Assembly (NCBI GenBank): GCA_903883965.1
Contig: CAISCU010000013.1
Span: 1-60,769 of the forward strand
Reading direction: 5' to 3'
From: an uncultured Bacteroidota bacterium
GTDB lineage: Bacteria > Bacteroidota > Bacteroidia > UKL13-3
Length of the DNA: 60,769 nt
Positions within the stretch are counted from its first letter, which is position 1. Each line of letters starts with the position of its first letter. Shown in pieces: positions 34,390-43,191 of this stretch. The translations under genes and the position numbers were made by a program. The notes below the pieces were generated by a model, which was given only the letters and a program-made list of their open reading frames with translations, searched no databases and had not been told where the DNA came from.

Positions 34390-35468
34390 GATAAATTCAT
34401 ATTGGTTAAACCCAATCGGCGCATTGAGTCGTTGTACTTATCCCATTCACCAATATCAAACCACGAACCTTCACTTACAGGGTATACGCCTACCCTTTTG
34501 TTTTCGTTTTTTAGTTTGAGCATGAGTTCGGTGATATGAAAAAATTCGTTGTGTGGGATATCATTTAAAACATGTGGCTCTAAAATATACATACCTGCAT
34601 TGACCAAGAAATGAAAACTTGGTTTTTCACGCATATCTGTTAAAATACCATCTTTGGTAGTTTCTAGAGTTCCATAGGGTATTTCATAATTCTTAACCAC
34701 AGCAACAGCTGTTAAATCATTCTTATTTTGCCTATGAAAATCAAGCATCGCTTGGTAATTGTCTTTGATCAAGATATCGCAATTAGAAACAAAAAATGTT
34801 TCATTGAGTTCTCCCAAAAGCAAATGTAAACTACCTGCAGTTCCTAATGGTTTGTCTTCTACAAAGTATGCTATATCGTATGAATGGTCGTCAAAATATT
34901 GTTTGATCATTTCTTTTTTGTAATTCACCGAAGCGTAAAATTTTCGACTACCTAATTTGTGAAATGATTCTATAATCCATTCCATGATTGGTTTATCGCC
35001 AAGTGGAATTAAAGGTTTAGGAATGATATTGGTAATGGGTTTGAGTCGGCTTCCCTGTCCTCCTGCCATGATCACCATCGGACATGTAAAATTCTTATTC
35101 TCTTCTGGCTGTGGCAATTCATTAAAAACATCTTCCCAAAAAATGATTTCGTGAATTTGGTTGTTATCAGATAAAACAGGCATAAACTCCATTCGGTGAA
35201 GCTGAATCAATTGATGGATCTCTTCTTTTGACTGTGTTACCTGCGCCACCAAAATATCTTTTCTTAAAATATCAGCAACAGGAGTTGTTAAATCTTTGCC
35301 TGCAATAATGGCTCTTTGAATATCTCCAATGCTCAACAGAGAAACAAACTGGTTATTGGCTAAAACAAGCAATAATTTTTTCTCTATGGAATCCATTTGC
35401 TTCAAGGCATCTATGAGTATTGCAGAGGGATGAATTGAAATTTGGGTGATTCTTTTTGATTGCAGCAT
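34386..35468 (-). CDS. ptmE: CBS-domain nucleotidyltransferase (PtmE-like, glucosamine-1-phosphate guanylyltransferase type)
   Basis: This 360-residue protein has two CBS motifs in about residues 1-118, then a sugar-1-phosphate nucleotidyltransferase domain. The latter shows MVIMAGGQGSRLKPITNIIP at 131-150, then KPLIPLGDKPIMEWIIES, with a FFVSNCDILIKDNY metal-site segment. This domain order matches PtmE of the GDP-linked legionaminic acid route, which makes GDP-GlcN from GlcN-1-phosphate. It overlaps the aminotransferase downstream by four bases and follows legC by five. The GDP specificity is inferred from the company of LegB and LegC, not from residues. Confidence 0.85.
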   Translation of the reverse strand: MLQSKRITQISIHPSAILIDALKQMDSIEKKLLLVLANNQFVSLLSIGDIQRAIIAGKDLTTPVADILRKDILVAQVTQSKEEIHQLIQLHRMEFMPVLSDNNQIHEIIFWEDVFNELPQPEENKNFTCPMVIMAGGQGSRLKPITNIIPKPLIPLGDKPIMEWIIESFHKLGSRKFYASVNYKKEMIKQYFDDHSYDIAYFVEDKPLGTAGSLHLLLGELNETFFVSNCDILIKDNYQAMLDFHRQNKNDLTAVAVVKNYEIPYGTLETTKDGILTDMREKPSFHFLVNAGMYILEPHVLNDIPHNEFFHITELMLKLKNENKRVGVYPVSEGSWFDIGEWDKYNDSMRRLGLTNMNLS

Positions 35469-35473
35469 GTTGT

Positions 35474-36637
35474 TTATTCTTGAATGAGGCTATCTTTTAC
35501 CAAAACACTACTAGGAAGATTTACCAAGGTATCTGCAACTTTTCCTGAAACAGTTAATGGACCACAAATGGCGTTTTTAAACATGTCTAATTTGTGCATG
35601 AGTTGCCAAGCTGGACGGGTCATCACATGGTTATCATTGGAGTATGTTAAAAAAGCGTCTCTTTCAATTTTGTCTGCAAACAAAACCGCATTCAACCAAT
35701 AATTTGATTTGGCATATGTGGGCTCTTCTACAAATGTTGCTGGCAATTCTTTGAACAAAACTGCATACTGAATGGCCAATTTCCTTTTACTTTCCAAAAA
35801 GGCATCTAACAATTCTATTTGCGCGCAGGCCAAAGCCGCATTCAAATTTGGCATTCTATAATTGTAACCAATATGGTCATGTTCGAAATTCCAACGGTGT
35901 GGAATTTTAGCTTGAGTAGTTAAGTGCTTTGCTAGTTTAGCCTGTTTTTCGTTATTGGTAACAATGACTCCCCCACCACCACAAGTAATGGTTTTGTTGC
36001 CATTGAAACTAAATGCTCCAAAATCGCCAAAGGTTCCAGTATGTTTTCCTTTAAAAAAAGACCCCATAGACTCAGCACTGTCTTCAACCATCGGCAAAAA
36101 ATACTGCTTACATATTTCAAGCATCTTATCTATTTGTACCGGATGCCCAAAGGTATGCATTGGAACTACTGCGGCTATTCTTTTACCTGTTTTAACATGG
36201 TAGCAATTTTGATTTTTAACCTCACATTCTGTTGCTAAAAAATCAGACAAAGCATCGGTACACAAGCCTAAATTTTGGCTATCAATATCTACAAAAACAG
36301 GTTCTGCACCTATGTAACTGATGGCATTACAAGTGGCAATAAATGAAAGCGCTTGTGTAATTACTAATTCATTTGATTTGACTCCAGCCAACAACAAACT
36401 CATATGCAATGCCGCTGTTCCATTTACGGTGGCTACAGCATAATTTGCACATGTATAATCTTTGACCATGTCTTCAAACTGGTCTACATATTTACCTACA
36501 GAGGAAACAAAAGTTGAGTCAATTGCATCTAACACATATTTACGGTCATTCCCAATAAATCTAGGTTCATGAAGTGGAATAAAAGCCGCTGGCTCATTGT
36601 AGTAATTCCTAACAAAAGATACAATTTCGTTAAACAT
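35474..36637 (-). CDS. legC: LegC-like sugar nucleotide aminotransferase
   Basis: This 387-residue DegT-family enzyme opens with VSFVRNYYNEPAAFIPLHEP then RFIGNDRKYVLDAIDSTFVS, the typical LegC N-terminus. The PLP site includes TVNGTAALHMSLLLAGV, VEDSAESMGSFFKG and the lysine Lys215 in SFNGNKTITCGGGG. It would aminate C4 of the 4-keto-6-deoxy product of LegB. It overlaps legB by eight bases and precedes the PtmE-like gene. LegG, LegI and LegF homologues (2-epimerase/hydrolase, synthase, CMP transferase) are not in the window, so the product may remain a hexose. Confidence 0.9.
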   Translation of the reverse strand: MFNEIVSFVRNYYNEPAAFIPLHEPRFIGNDRKYVLDAIDSTFVSSVGKYVDQFEDMVKDYTCANYAVATVNGTAALHMSLLLAGVKSNELVITQALSFIATCNAISYIGAEPVFVDIDSQNLGLCTDALSDFLATECEVKNQNCYHVKTGKRIAAVVPMHTFGHPVQIDKMLEICKQYFLPMVEDSAESMGSFFKGKHTGTFGDFGAFSFNGNKTITCGGGGVIVTNNEKQAKLAKHLTTQAKIPHRWNFEHDHIGYNYRMPNLNAALACAQIELLDAFLESKRKLAIQYAVLFKELPATFVEEPTYAKSNYWLNAVLFADKIERDAFLTYSNDNHVMTRPAWQLMHKLDMFKNAICGPLTVSGKVADTLVNLPSSVLVKDSLIQE

Positions 36638-37628
36638 TGTAGATGAGTGGTTTATACTGTGCTAAATTGTTAGGATTTCTAAACCATTCAATGGTTTCAG
36701 CCAATCCTGTTTGTATGGTATAATCAGCTTTCCAGTCTGTATATTGTTTTAATTTTTCGTTAGAACCAAAAAGCCTAAACACTTCACTCTTTGCTGGGCG
36801 GAGTCTTTGTTCATCTTCCAAGATGCTTGCCTTTGGGTTAATTTGTTGGATCAATTCGTTGGCTAAATCTCGGATAGAAATTTCTGATTGGGTAGCTATG
36901 TTCACTTCATGGCCTATGAGTTCAGGTTGCTTGGCAATTGCTATAAAACCTTTTACGGTATCTTTCACAAATAACAAATCACGTGTTGGCGTTAAATCTC
37001 CCAATTTAATTTCTGTAATTCCCGACAGTAACTGAGTTATGATGGTTGGTATAACTGCTCTAGCCGACTGCCTAGGACCATAGGTATTGAATGGCCTTAC
37101 AATAGTAATTGGTGAATTGAAACTTCGGTAAAAAGAATCGGCTATACAATCGGCTCCAATTTTAGAGGCAGAATAAGGAGATTGAGGTTGTTTAGGATGG
37201 AGCTCGGTAATTGGTACAAATTGAGCAGTACCATATACTTCAGATGTTGACGTAACCAATACCCTTGACACATTTAAATCTTTGGCTGCCTGAACAATGT
37301 TTAAGGTTCCTTTGATATTGGTATCTATGTAAGAATCTGGAGAATGGTAGCTATATGGAATGGCAATCAATGCCGCTAAATGAAAAACAATATCAATGTC
37401 TTTCATGGCTGTTCTCACACCATTTGGATCTCTGATATCACCAGAAAAAATTTCAATTCTGTCGAGTTGTTCTTTGGGTAAAGTGTCTAACCAACCCCAG
37501 GTATTGAACGAATTGTAATACACAAAAGCCCTTAAATGACAACCTTCATTTAACAATGCCTCTGCCAAATGACTGCCTATAAAACCATCAGCACCTGTTA
37601 ACAATACTTTTTTTCCTTTGATATTCAT
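36630..37628 (-). CDS. legB: LegB-like NAD-dependent 4,6-dehydratase
   Basis: This 332-residue extended short-chain dehydrogenase has the Rossmann motif LLTGADGFIGSHL (GADGFIG at 12-18). It also has FVYYNSFNTWGWLDTLP, which is characteristic of LegB, and the SDR catalytic YSASK with Tyr152 and Lys156. PFNTYGPRQSARAVIPTI and LTPTRDLLFVKDTVKG follow. It catalyses 4,6-dehydration of GDP-GlcNAc in the legionaminic acid route. It is the first gene of the 21-gene minus-strand block, with a 265-base spacer to the divergent exosortase operon that must hold the promoter of the block. Confidence 0.9.
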   Translation of the reverse strand: MNIKGKKVLLTGADGFIGSHLAEALLNEGCHLRAFVYYNSFNTWGWLDTLPKEQLDRIEIFSGDIRDPNGVRTAMKDIDIVFHLAALIAIPYSYHSPDSYIDTNIKGTLNIVQAAKDLNVSRVLVTSTSEVYGTAQFVPITELHPKQPQSPYSASKIGADCIADSFYRSFNSPITIVRPFNTYGPRQSARAVIPTIITQLLSGITEIKLGDLTPTRDLLFVKDTVKGFIAIAKQPELIGHEVNIATQSEISIRDLANELIQQINPKASILEDEQRLRPAKSEVFRLFGSNEKLKQYTDWKADYTIQTGLAETIEWFRNPNNLAQYKPLIYNV

Positions 37629-37893
37629 TTTTGATTCAATTCTATGTCTGTCAATTTAATTAAATTCCCCTTAAAACAAAAGCAACATTTCAATTATTTA
37701 TTACAACTTTACCCCTATTTTAAAAAAAACAAATAGGTAGTGTGATGCGCTTATTTACAAGTGGTTTGATTGGCGTGTAAATATAAATAAATAAGCATTT
37801 AATTGCAATTTAAAGTGAGCATAAATTGGCATTAACTGACAAAATTTAGCACATTATTACACATTCTCATTTAAATCCGCTTATTTTAGCATC

Positions 37894-38403
37894 ATGTCAG
37901 GCTCTTATAAATTTGTACTCTATTTTCTATTGTGCTTCTTAGGACTAAATGTCGCTTATCATTTTTTGCTCATCAACCAAGGCAACTCGCTTGACTTTTT
38001 TACGAAATTTATAGCAAACACAACAGCCAATATCTATGGCTTACCTACTCAAATAAACCCATTCAAACCTGGAGTTCAAATTATGAACCAATTTGAACCA
38101 GTTGTAAATATCATGGAAGGATGCAATGGACTAGCCGTTTGGTTTACATTGCTTTCTTTTGTTGTTGCATTTGGTGGAAAAATAGCTCAGCTTGTATGGT
38201 ATATTCCTCTCAGTTTTGTATTGCTGCAAGTGGGAAATTTATTGCGTTTATTGGCTTTGATAGCAATAAAATTGAACAACCCCGCCTATTTTGTTTTTTT
38301 TCATACATATGCATTTCCAGCTATTCTTTATGCTTTTGCATTTGGTTTGATGTTGTTTTGGATCAAATTACAGTCTAATAAACCCAATGAAAAAACCAGC
38401 TAA
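37894..38403 (+). CDS. Small exosortase (XrtF/XrtX-type Bacteroidota family)
   Basis: This 169-residue multi-pass inner-membrane protein carries the exosortase/archaeosortase catalytic triad. Cys77 lies in NIMEGCNGLAVW, Arg118 in GNLLRLLALIAI, and His137 in FFHTYAFPAILY. It is much shorter than proteobacterial EpsH-type exosortases, matching the compact Bacteroidota variants XrtF and XrtX. Exosortases cut proteins at a C-terminal sorting tail and probably transfer them to an anchor, usually in EPS-producing bacteria. The gene heads a plus-strand operon divergent from the glycan locus and overlaps the next gene by 17 bases. No substrate with a recognisable sorting tail was seen in the window. 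Confidence 0.85.
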   Translation: MSGSYKFVLYFLLCFLGLNVAYHFLLINQGNSLDFFTKFIANTTANIYGLPTQINPFKPGVQIMNQFEPVVNIMEGCNGLAVWFTLLSFVVAFGGKIAQLVWYIPLSFVLLQVGNLLRLLALIAIKLNNPAYFVFFHTYAFPAILYAFAFGLMLFWIKLQSNKPNEKTS

Positions 38404-38809
38404 TTTTTATGGGATGATTGCCTTAATAGGACTCAATTTTTTGTTGCAGAATGTCAATCCACTTACATTTTCTTCTTGCAACTTTTATGAATTTGACTCA
38501 TCGTGCGCAAGCCCTGTTGCTGCCATATTTAACAAACTCATTCGTTTGGGCATTCATTCTTGGATTATTTGGCTCTGTGTAAAACCAGAATTTCAAACAC
38601 CTTCAAATTTGTCTGCTATTTTGAAGTTTTCTTTTGTTGGCACTGTGGTACTTCTGAATTTGATTTACTTTATGACTTATTTTGACAAAGTTTCTCTGTT
38701 CCACATTCCCTTCCACAAAATTCTAAATGGGCTATTATACAGTCCAATGATAGGTATTGGATTGCTAGCCAAACGTTTTATCGACCTTCAAGAATCAGAT
38801 AAACCATGA
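38387..38809 (+). CDS. Exosortase-associated membrane protein
   Basis: This 140-residue protein has about four hydrophobic segments (for example MIALIGLNFLLQNVNPLTF and FVGTVVLLNLIYFMTYF). Small membrane proteins of this size are the regular downstream partners of XrtF and XrtX exosortases in Bacteroidota, and that placement is the main reason for the call. Its start lies 17 bases inside the exosortase gene, and its stop overlaps the next gene by four bases, which supports a functional unit. No catalytic residues are evident. The identification is moderate, because the sequence itself is divergent. Confidence 0.7.
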   Translation: MKKPANFYGMIALIGLNFLLQNVNPLTFSSCNFYEFDSSCASPVAAIFNKLIRLGIHSWIIWLCVKPEFQTPSNLSAILKFSFVGTVVLLNLIYFMTYFDKVSLFHIPFHKILNGLLYSPMIGIGLLAKRFIDLQESDKP

Positions 38810-40524
38810 TTGCGCTCATCCCATTTTATTTATTCATTGGTATGCTCAGTTTTATTTGGGCCCAACCCATTTTGTATATCACTAAGCCAAGCCAAGCTAT
38901 AAACCCCATTTTAGCAATGCTTGTTGGCCTTTGCTTCATGAGCATCATTGCCATGTTGATGGTATTCGGAGGCCCCATTCATTTAAGCAGTCAGGTATTG
39001 TTTTGGCTTACTAGTGCATTTATAGCTTGGCTTAGCCAATCAAACCTCAAACAACAATTACAATTGTTCATTAGGCAAATAAAGGCGTGGAGTAAACTTC
39101 AAATTACAAGTTTTATTTTATTGGCAATTCCTATTTTATACCAATCAGCTCAGGCGAGTAAAATTCATGACAATGGAGCCTATTACCAACAAACCATTCA
39201 ATGGATGGAACAATTTGGATTGGTTAAAGGCTTGGCTAATTTGTATCCAGCATTGGGCTTGTATTCAAACTGGCATGCCTTAACAGCCTTGTTAGATTTG
39301 AACCAGATAGGGTTGGGTTCTTTTCACCAAATAAATGGTTGCTTGATGTTGTTGTTTCTTACTTGGGCATTGAACGAATATTTTATTCAAAAGAAATTCA
39401 TTCAATTAAGCTGGATTGCAATTTGTTTGTGCTTGGGATTTTTCTACCTTACGGCCCCATCTGCAGACCTCCCAGTTTTATTGTTATCAGGCATATTGGT
39501 TTACTATTTTATAAAAGGAATTGAACCCGAGCAAAGTGTATTATTTGCTATAATTGCCTTGGCCATTTTCTTGATCAAACCTCCTGCAATGATTAGCATT
39601 GGCATGAGCGGATATTTGGTTTATTTAAATAGAAAAAAACAGAGAAACACTATACTCTTGGCCTTGTTAGGAATTGCTATGATTGGCTCTTTTTTTTATA
39701 AGAATACCGTCTTAAGCGGATACTTATTTTATCCAAACAACCAACCCGATTGGTTTCAAGTAGAATGGAAAGTACCTAAAAATTGGAATGAGATCTATAC
39801 CAAAGGCATTGTAAGTTGGGGAGTATCCGACAAACAGCAAGTCTCAACCTGGAACAAAATTAGCAAACAAGAAAAAACTAACAGATTGGTACTTTGGCTG
39901 AACCGACCTGGATACAAAGGTTTCATGAATCAGCTTTTATTAGCCAATTGGCTACTAGCAATTATAGGCATGGTGGTTTTTGCAAATAGCATTTGGAAAC
40001 ATCAAAAAGCATGGTGGTTTTTACTCCTATTTTTAATTGCTGCCCACTATTGGGAATGGCTCAAGTTGAGCCAATACCGCCTAATGCTGCCTACAGGTAT
40101 GGGCTTGTTGTTAATTTGGCTATCTGTATATTCCAAATTTGGCAAACAATTATTGGAAATCAAATGGGTTCATCAGATATTAATGGTGACAACAATTGCA
40201 TTGATTTGGGCCTTGAGCTTTTTTCCATTTCAACTGTTTCAAGAAGGTTCTAGAAACAAGCAAATAACGGCATCTACCGGATTTAACAGCAACTATTTGG
40301 TAGAACCCTTCCACCAATTTGAATACGGACCTATGTCTTTTATTCGCATCAACGGAAAAACATTTTACCATTACCAACAAACCAAATTGAGTTGGAATTG
40401 CGCATTGCCTTGTGTGAGTAAAAGCCACCACGACTTTTTGCTAGAAAACTTAGGATATGAAGTTCAAATGTTAGGAGACAATCCGGCTACTGGGTTTAAA
40501 CTCGTTCAACAAACCAAGCCCTAA
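38806..40524 (+). CDS. Large multi-pass membrane protein, GT-C-like (LIC_10190-type)
   Basis: This 572-residue protein has about a dozen hydrophobic segments and a hydrophilic C-terminal part. The segment IHDNGAYYQQTIQWMEQF followed by GLVKGLANLYPALGLYSNWH resembles the LIC_10190 family. Its layout, an acidic loop after the first helices and then many transmembrane segments, recalls GT-C glycosyltransferases. The acidic residue in the first loop (Asp near 127) would be the catalytic candidate. It is the third gene of the exosortase operon (four-base overlap), so it may modify the exosortase substrate or the glycan carrier. That role is inference. Its 3' end overlaps convergent dxr by four bases. 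Confidence 0.7.
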   Translation: MIALIPFYLFIGMLSFIWAQPILYITKPSQAINPILAMLVGLCFMSIIAMLMVFGGPIHLSSQVLFWLTSAFIAWLSQSNLKQQLQLFIRQIKAWSKLQITSFILLAIPILYQSAQASKIHDNGAYYQQTIQWMEQFGLVKGLANLYPALGLYSNWHALTALLDLNQIGLGSFHQINGCLMLLFLTWALNEYFIQKKFIQLSWIAICLCLGFFYLTAPSADLPVLLLSGILVYYFIKGIEPEQSVLFAIIALAIFLIKPPAMISIGMSGYLVYLNRKKQRNTILLALLGIAMIGSFFYKNTVLSGYLFYPNNQPDWFQVEWKVPKNWNEIYTKGIVSWGVSDKQQVSTWNKISKQEKTNRLVLWLNRPGYKGFMNQLLLANWLLAIIGMVVFANSIWKHQKAWWFLLLFLIAAHYWEWLKLSQYRLMLPTGMGLLLIWLSVYSKFGKQLLEIKWVHQILMVTTIALIWALSFFPFQLFQEGSRNKQITASTGFNSNYLVEPFHQFEYGPMSFIRINGKTFYHYQQTKLSWNCALPCVSKSHHDFLLENLGYEVQMLGDNPATGFKLVQQTKP

Positions 40525-41681
40525 ACCAACATAGATTTGGCCAAGTTTCTGACTTCTAAGTCTGATTGAATGTAATCATCAATACTAGGTTGCTTCACAA
40601 AAGTTGCTTTGTTTAAACAGGCCTCATTTAACTCAGCTATACCCAAAAAGCTCAATTTATTTTCTAAAAAAGCCTGTACCGCAATTTCATTTGCAGCATT
40701 CAAAATACAGGCCGCGTTCCCTCCCTTTTCCATGGCATAGTAAGCCAGGTCTAAATTCTTAAAAGTAGTTTTATCTGGTGCTTCAAAAGTCAACTGTTTT
40801 AAATCGGCAAATGAAGTTCTTGGCCAGTTGTTTTGTTTGCGCTCAGGGTAATAAAATGCATATTGAATGGGTAATTTCATATCTGGCAAACCCATTTGCG
40901 CTTTGATACTGCCATCTGTAAATTCAACCATTGAATGGATGATGCTTTGTGGATGCACCACCACATCTATTTGCGACTGTTCCAACCCAAACAGCCATTT
41001 GGCTTCAATTACCTCAAAACCTTTGTTCATGAGCGTTGCCGAATCAATGGTAATTTTTGCCCCCATTGTCCAATTGGGGTGTTTCAAGGCTTGTTCTCTG
41101 GTAATTTGGGTCAACTCATGGTATTGTTTACCCCTAAATGGCCCTCCAGAAGCAGTTAAAATAATGCGTTCAATGCTGTCCATTTTTTCACCAGTCATAC
41201 ATTGGAAAATGGCGGAATGTTCGCTGTCAACTGGCAACATTTCTACTTGGTACTCATTGCACAATTGGGTAATTAGTTCACCAGCAACCACCAATGTTTC
41301 TTTATTGGCAAGAGCAATGCGTTTTTTGTTTTTAATGGCGGCAATTGTAGGCAGCAAACCACTGTAACCAACCATTGCTGTCAACACCATATCAGCAGAA
41401 GTAATTCCCATTAAATCGGCAATGGCTTTTTCACCTGCAAAAACTTTTACATCTTCATGAATGAGCGCCTCTTTTACCATTTTGTATTTTGATTCATCGG
41501 CAATCACTACATGATTGGGCTTGAATTCCAAAGCTTGTTGAATGAGCTTCTCCGCACTTGTATTGGCGGTTAATACTTCTACTTGAAGTTCGTGTGTATT
41601 TTCTCTAACAATATCCAGTGCTTGGGTTCCTATTGAACCTGTACTTCCTAAGATGGCAATTTTTTTCTTGTTCTCTTCCAT
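40521..41681 (-). CDS. dxr: 1-deoxy-D-xylulose-5-phosphate reductoisomerase
   Basis: This 386-residue enzyme catalyses the second step of the MEP isoprenoid pathway, from DXP to MEP with NADPH. It has the NADPH motif IAILGSTGSIGTQALDIV, a VLTAMVGYSGLLPTIAAIKN segment, the metal-binding region ANKETLVVAGELI and DSEHSAIFQCM, the flexible loop (HPNWTMGAKITIDSATLMNK) and the C-terminal CILNAANEIAVQAFLENKLS. All are intact. It supplies isoprenoids including undecaprenyl phosphate, the glycan carrier, but this is a housekeeping gene. It is nine bases downstream of the GH3-family gene. Confidence 0.97.
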   Translation of the reverse strand: MEENKKKIAILGSTGSIGTQALDIVRENTHELQVEVLTANTSAEKLIQQALEFKPNHVVIADESKYKMVKEALIHEDVKVFAGEKAIADLMGITSADMVLTAMVGYSGLLPTIAAIKNKKRIALANKETLVVAGELITQLCNEYQVEMLPVDSEHSAIFQCMTGEKMDSIERIILTASGGPFRGKQYHELTQITREQALKHPNWTMGAKITIDSATLMNKGFEVIEAKWLFGLEQSQIDVVVHPQSIIHSMVEFTDGSIKAQMGLPDMKLPIQYAFYYPERKQNNWPRTSFADLKQLTFEAPDKTTFKNLDLAYYAMEKGGNAACILNAANEIAVQAFLENKLSFLGIAELNEACLNKATFVKQPSIDDYIQSDLEVRNLAKSMLV

Positions 41682-41690
41682 TTGTTTTTC

Positions 41691-43184
41691 TTAATTGACC
41701 AAACCCATTGTCTCCAATTGATCTGCTATCTCTCTGTTGTTACTTAACCTAGGCACTTTGTTTTGACCTCCCAATTTGCCATTCATTTTCATAAGATTGA
41801 TAAATGCCCCTTTTGGGAGCACTTTCATTTTGAGTTTTTGCAAAACAGCTCCCTCAATGAGGTCTTTGTAATAGGTGTTTTTCTCACACAACATTGCATC
41901 CACTTCAGCGGCAAATGATGCTGGTACAATTGTATTTTCTGTAAACTCAACATACCATTCATGATAAGGCAAACCTACCTCTGGATTCACCTGCGGAGCA
42001 ACAGTAAATTCAACCATTTCAAGGTTATACTTATGCGCCACCTGTAATATGGCAAATTCTACTTCTTCTCCTATCACATGCTCTCCAAATGCCGATATAA
42101 AATGTTTGAGCCTACCAGTTACTTTTATTTTATACGGATTGAGCGAAACAAACTTAACTGTATCGCCAATATTGTATCCAAACAAACCCGCATTGGTATT
42201 TAAAATTAACACGTAATTTTTATTCAATTCTACACCCGCCAATGAAACCCGAGTTGGCTGTTCATTGTAAAATTCATCTACCGGTATAAACTCGTAAAAA
42301 ATGCCATTGTTTACTAATAACAATAAACCACTGTCATTTTGGTTGTTTTGAAAAGCAATAAATCCTTCAGATGCTGGATAAGTTTCTATGCTGTCAATTT
42401 TTTTTCCGATTGATTTTTCAATTTTCAAACGGTAAGGTTCAAAATTTACGCCACCATATACAAATACTGAAAATGAAGGAAAAATCTCTGAAATTGATTT
42501 ACCCGTTTTAGCCATCAGTAAATCAAAATACATTTGTACCCATGGAGGAATGCCACTAATTAAACTCATGGGTTGATGAATGGTTTCAGCCACAATTGCT
42601 GCTACTTTTTGCTCCCAGTCATCTATACAATTGGTTGCATAAGATGGCAATTGATTTGATTTGAGATAAGCTGGTATATGGTGGTTAACAATGCCACTCA
42701 ACCGACCTGTATGTACCCCATTTTTTTGTTCCAATATTGGACTTCCCGATAAGAAAATTAATTTACCATTCAAGAAACGGGCATTGCCTGTTTCTGCAAT
42801 GTAACAGAGCAAGGCATTTCTGGCAGAATGAATATGGTACTTGATAGATTGTTTTGAAATAGGAATGTATTTGACACCAGATGTGGTACCAGATGTTTTG
42901 GCCCAATACAATGGTTTACCCGGCCATATAACATTAAGCTTTCCAGCTACAGCTTCATCAATGTAGGGCTTTAGTCCTTCGTAATCTCTTACAGGAATTT
43001 GTGTTTTAAAAGCAGTATAATCTTGAACCAAATGCATTTGATGGTCCTTACCAAACTGAGTTGATTTTGCTTTGGCCAACAAATCTAGCATCAAATGATG
43101 TTGAATTTGCAATGCGTTTTGCTGTTCTCTGTTTAATTGACGCAGCACCCATTTTGCAAGTAATTTGGCTAAAATTGATTTCAT
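41691..43184 (-). CDS. GH3 auxin-responsive-promoter family protein (acyl-adenylating ligase)
   Basis: This 497-residue protein belongs to the bacterial branch of the GH3 family, a group of ANL-superfamily acyl-adenylating enzymes that in plants conjugate amino acids to hormones. Visible motifs are LYWAKTSGTTSGVKYIPIS (phosphate loop, around residue 95-113), VFVYGGVNFEPYRLKIEKS, ETYPASEGFIAFQNNQN and GLFGYNIGDTVKFVSLNPYK. C-terminal LIEGAVLQKLKMKVLPKG completes the fold. Bacteroidota copies are common and their natural substrates are unknown. It lies seven bases downstream of the DUF4139 gene and nine upstream of dxr. Confidence 0.9.
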   Translation of the reverse strand: MKSILAKLLAKWVLRQLNREQQNALQIQHHLMLDLLAKAKSTQFGKDHQMHLVQDYTAFKTQIPVRDYEGLKPYIDEAVAGKLNVIWPGKPLYWAKTSGTTSGVKYIPISKQSIKYHIHSARNALLCYIAETGNARFLNGKLIFLSGSPILEQKNGVHTGRLSGIVNHHIPAYLKSNQLPSYATNCIDDWEQKVAAIVAETIHQPMSLISGIPPWVQMYFDLLMAKTGKSISEIFPSFSVFVYGGVNFEPYRLKIEKSIGKKIDSIETYPASEGFIAFQNNQNDSGLLLLVNNGIFYEFIPVDEFYNEQPTRVSLAGVELNKNYVLILNTNAGLFGYNIGDTVKFVSLNPYKIKVTGRLKHFISAFGEHVIGEEVEFAILQVAHKYNLEMVEFTVAPQVNPEVGLPYHEWYVEFTENTIVPASFAAEVDAMLCEKNTYYKDLIEGAVLQKLKMKVLPKGAFINLMKMNGKLGGQNKVPRLSNNREIADQLETMGLVN

Positions 43185-43191
43185 ATTACCT

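Noticed and set aside
37629-37893. Specific promoter boxes for legB and the exosortase operon
   Set aside because: Several partial TAnnTTTG-like sequences exist in the AT-rich spacer, but none has a TTTG box 19 bases upstream, so no site is assigned.
40867-41367. 166-codon plus-strand reading frame opposite dxr
   Set aside because: dxr motifs are complete on the minus strand, and the antisense frame has no recognisable features.
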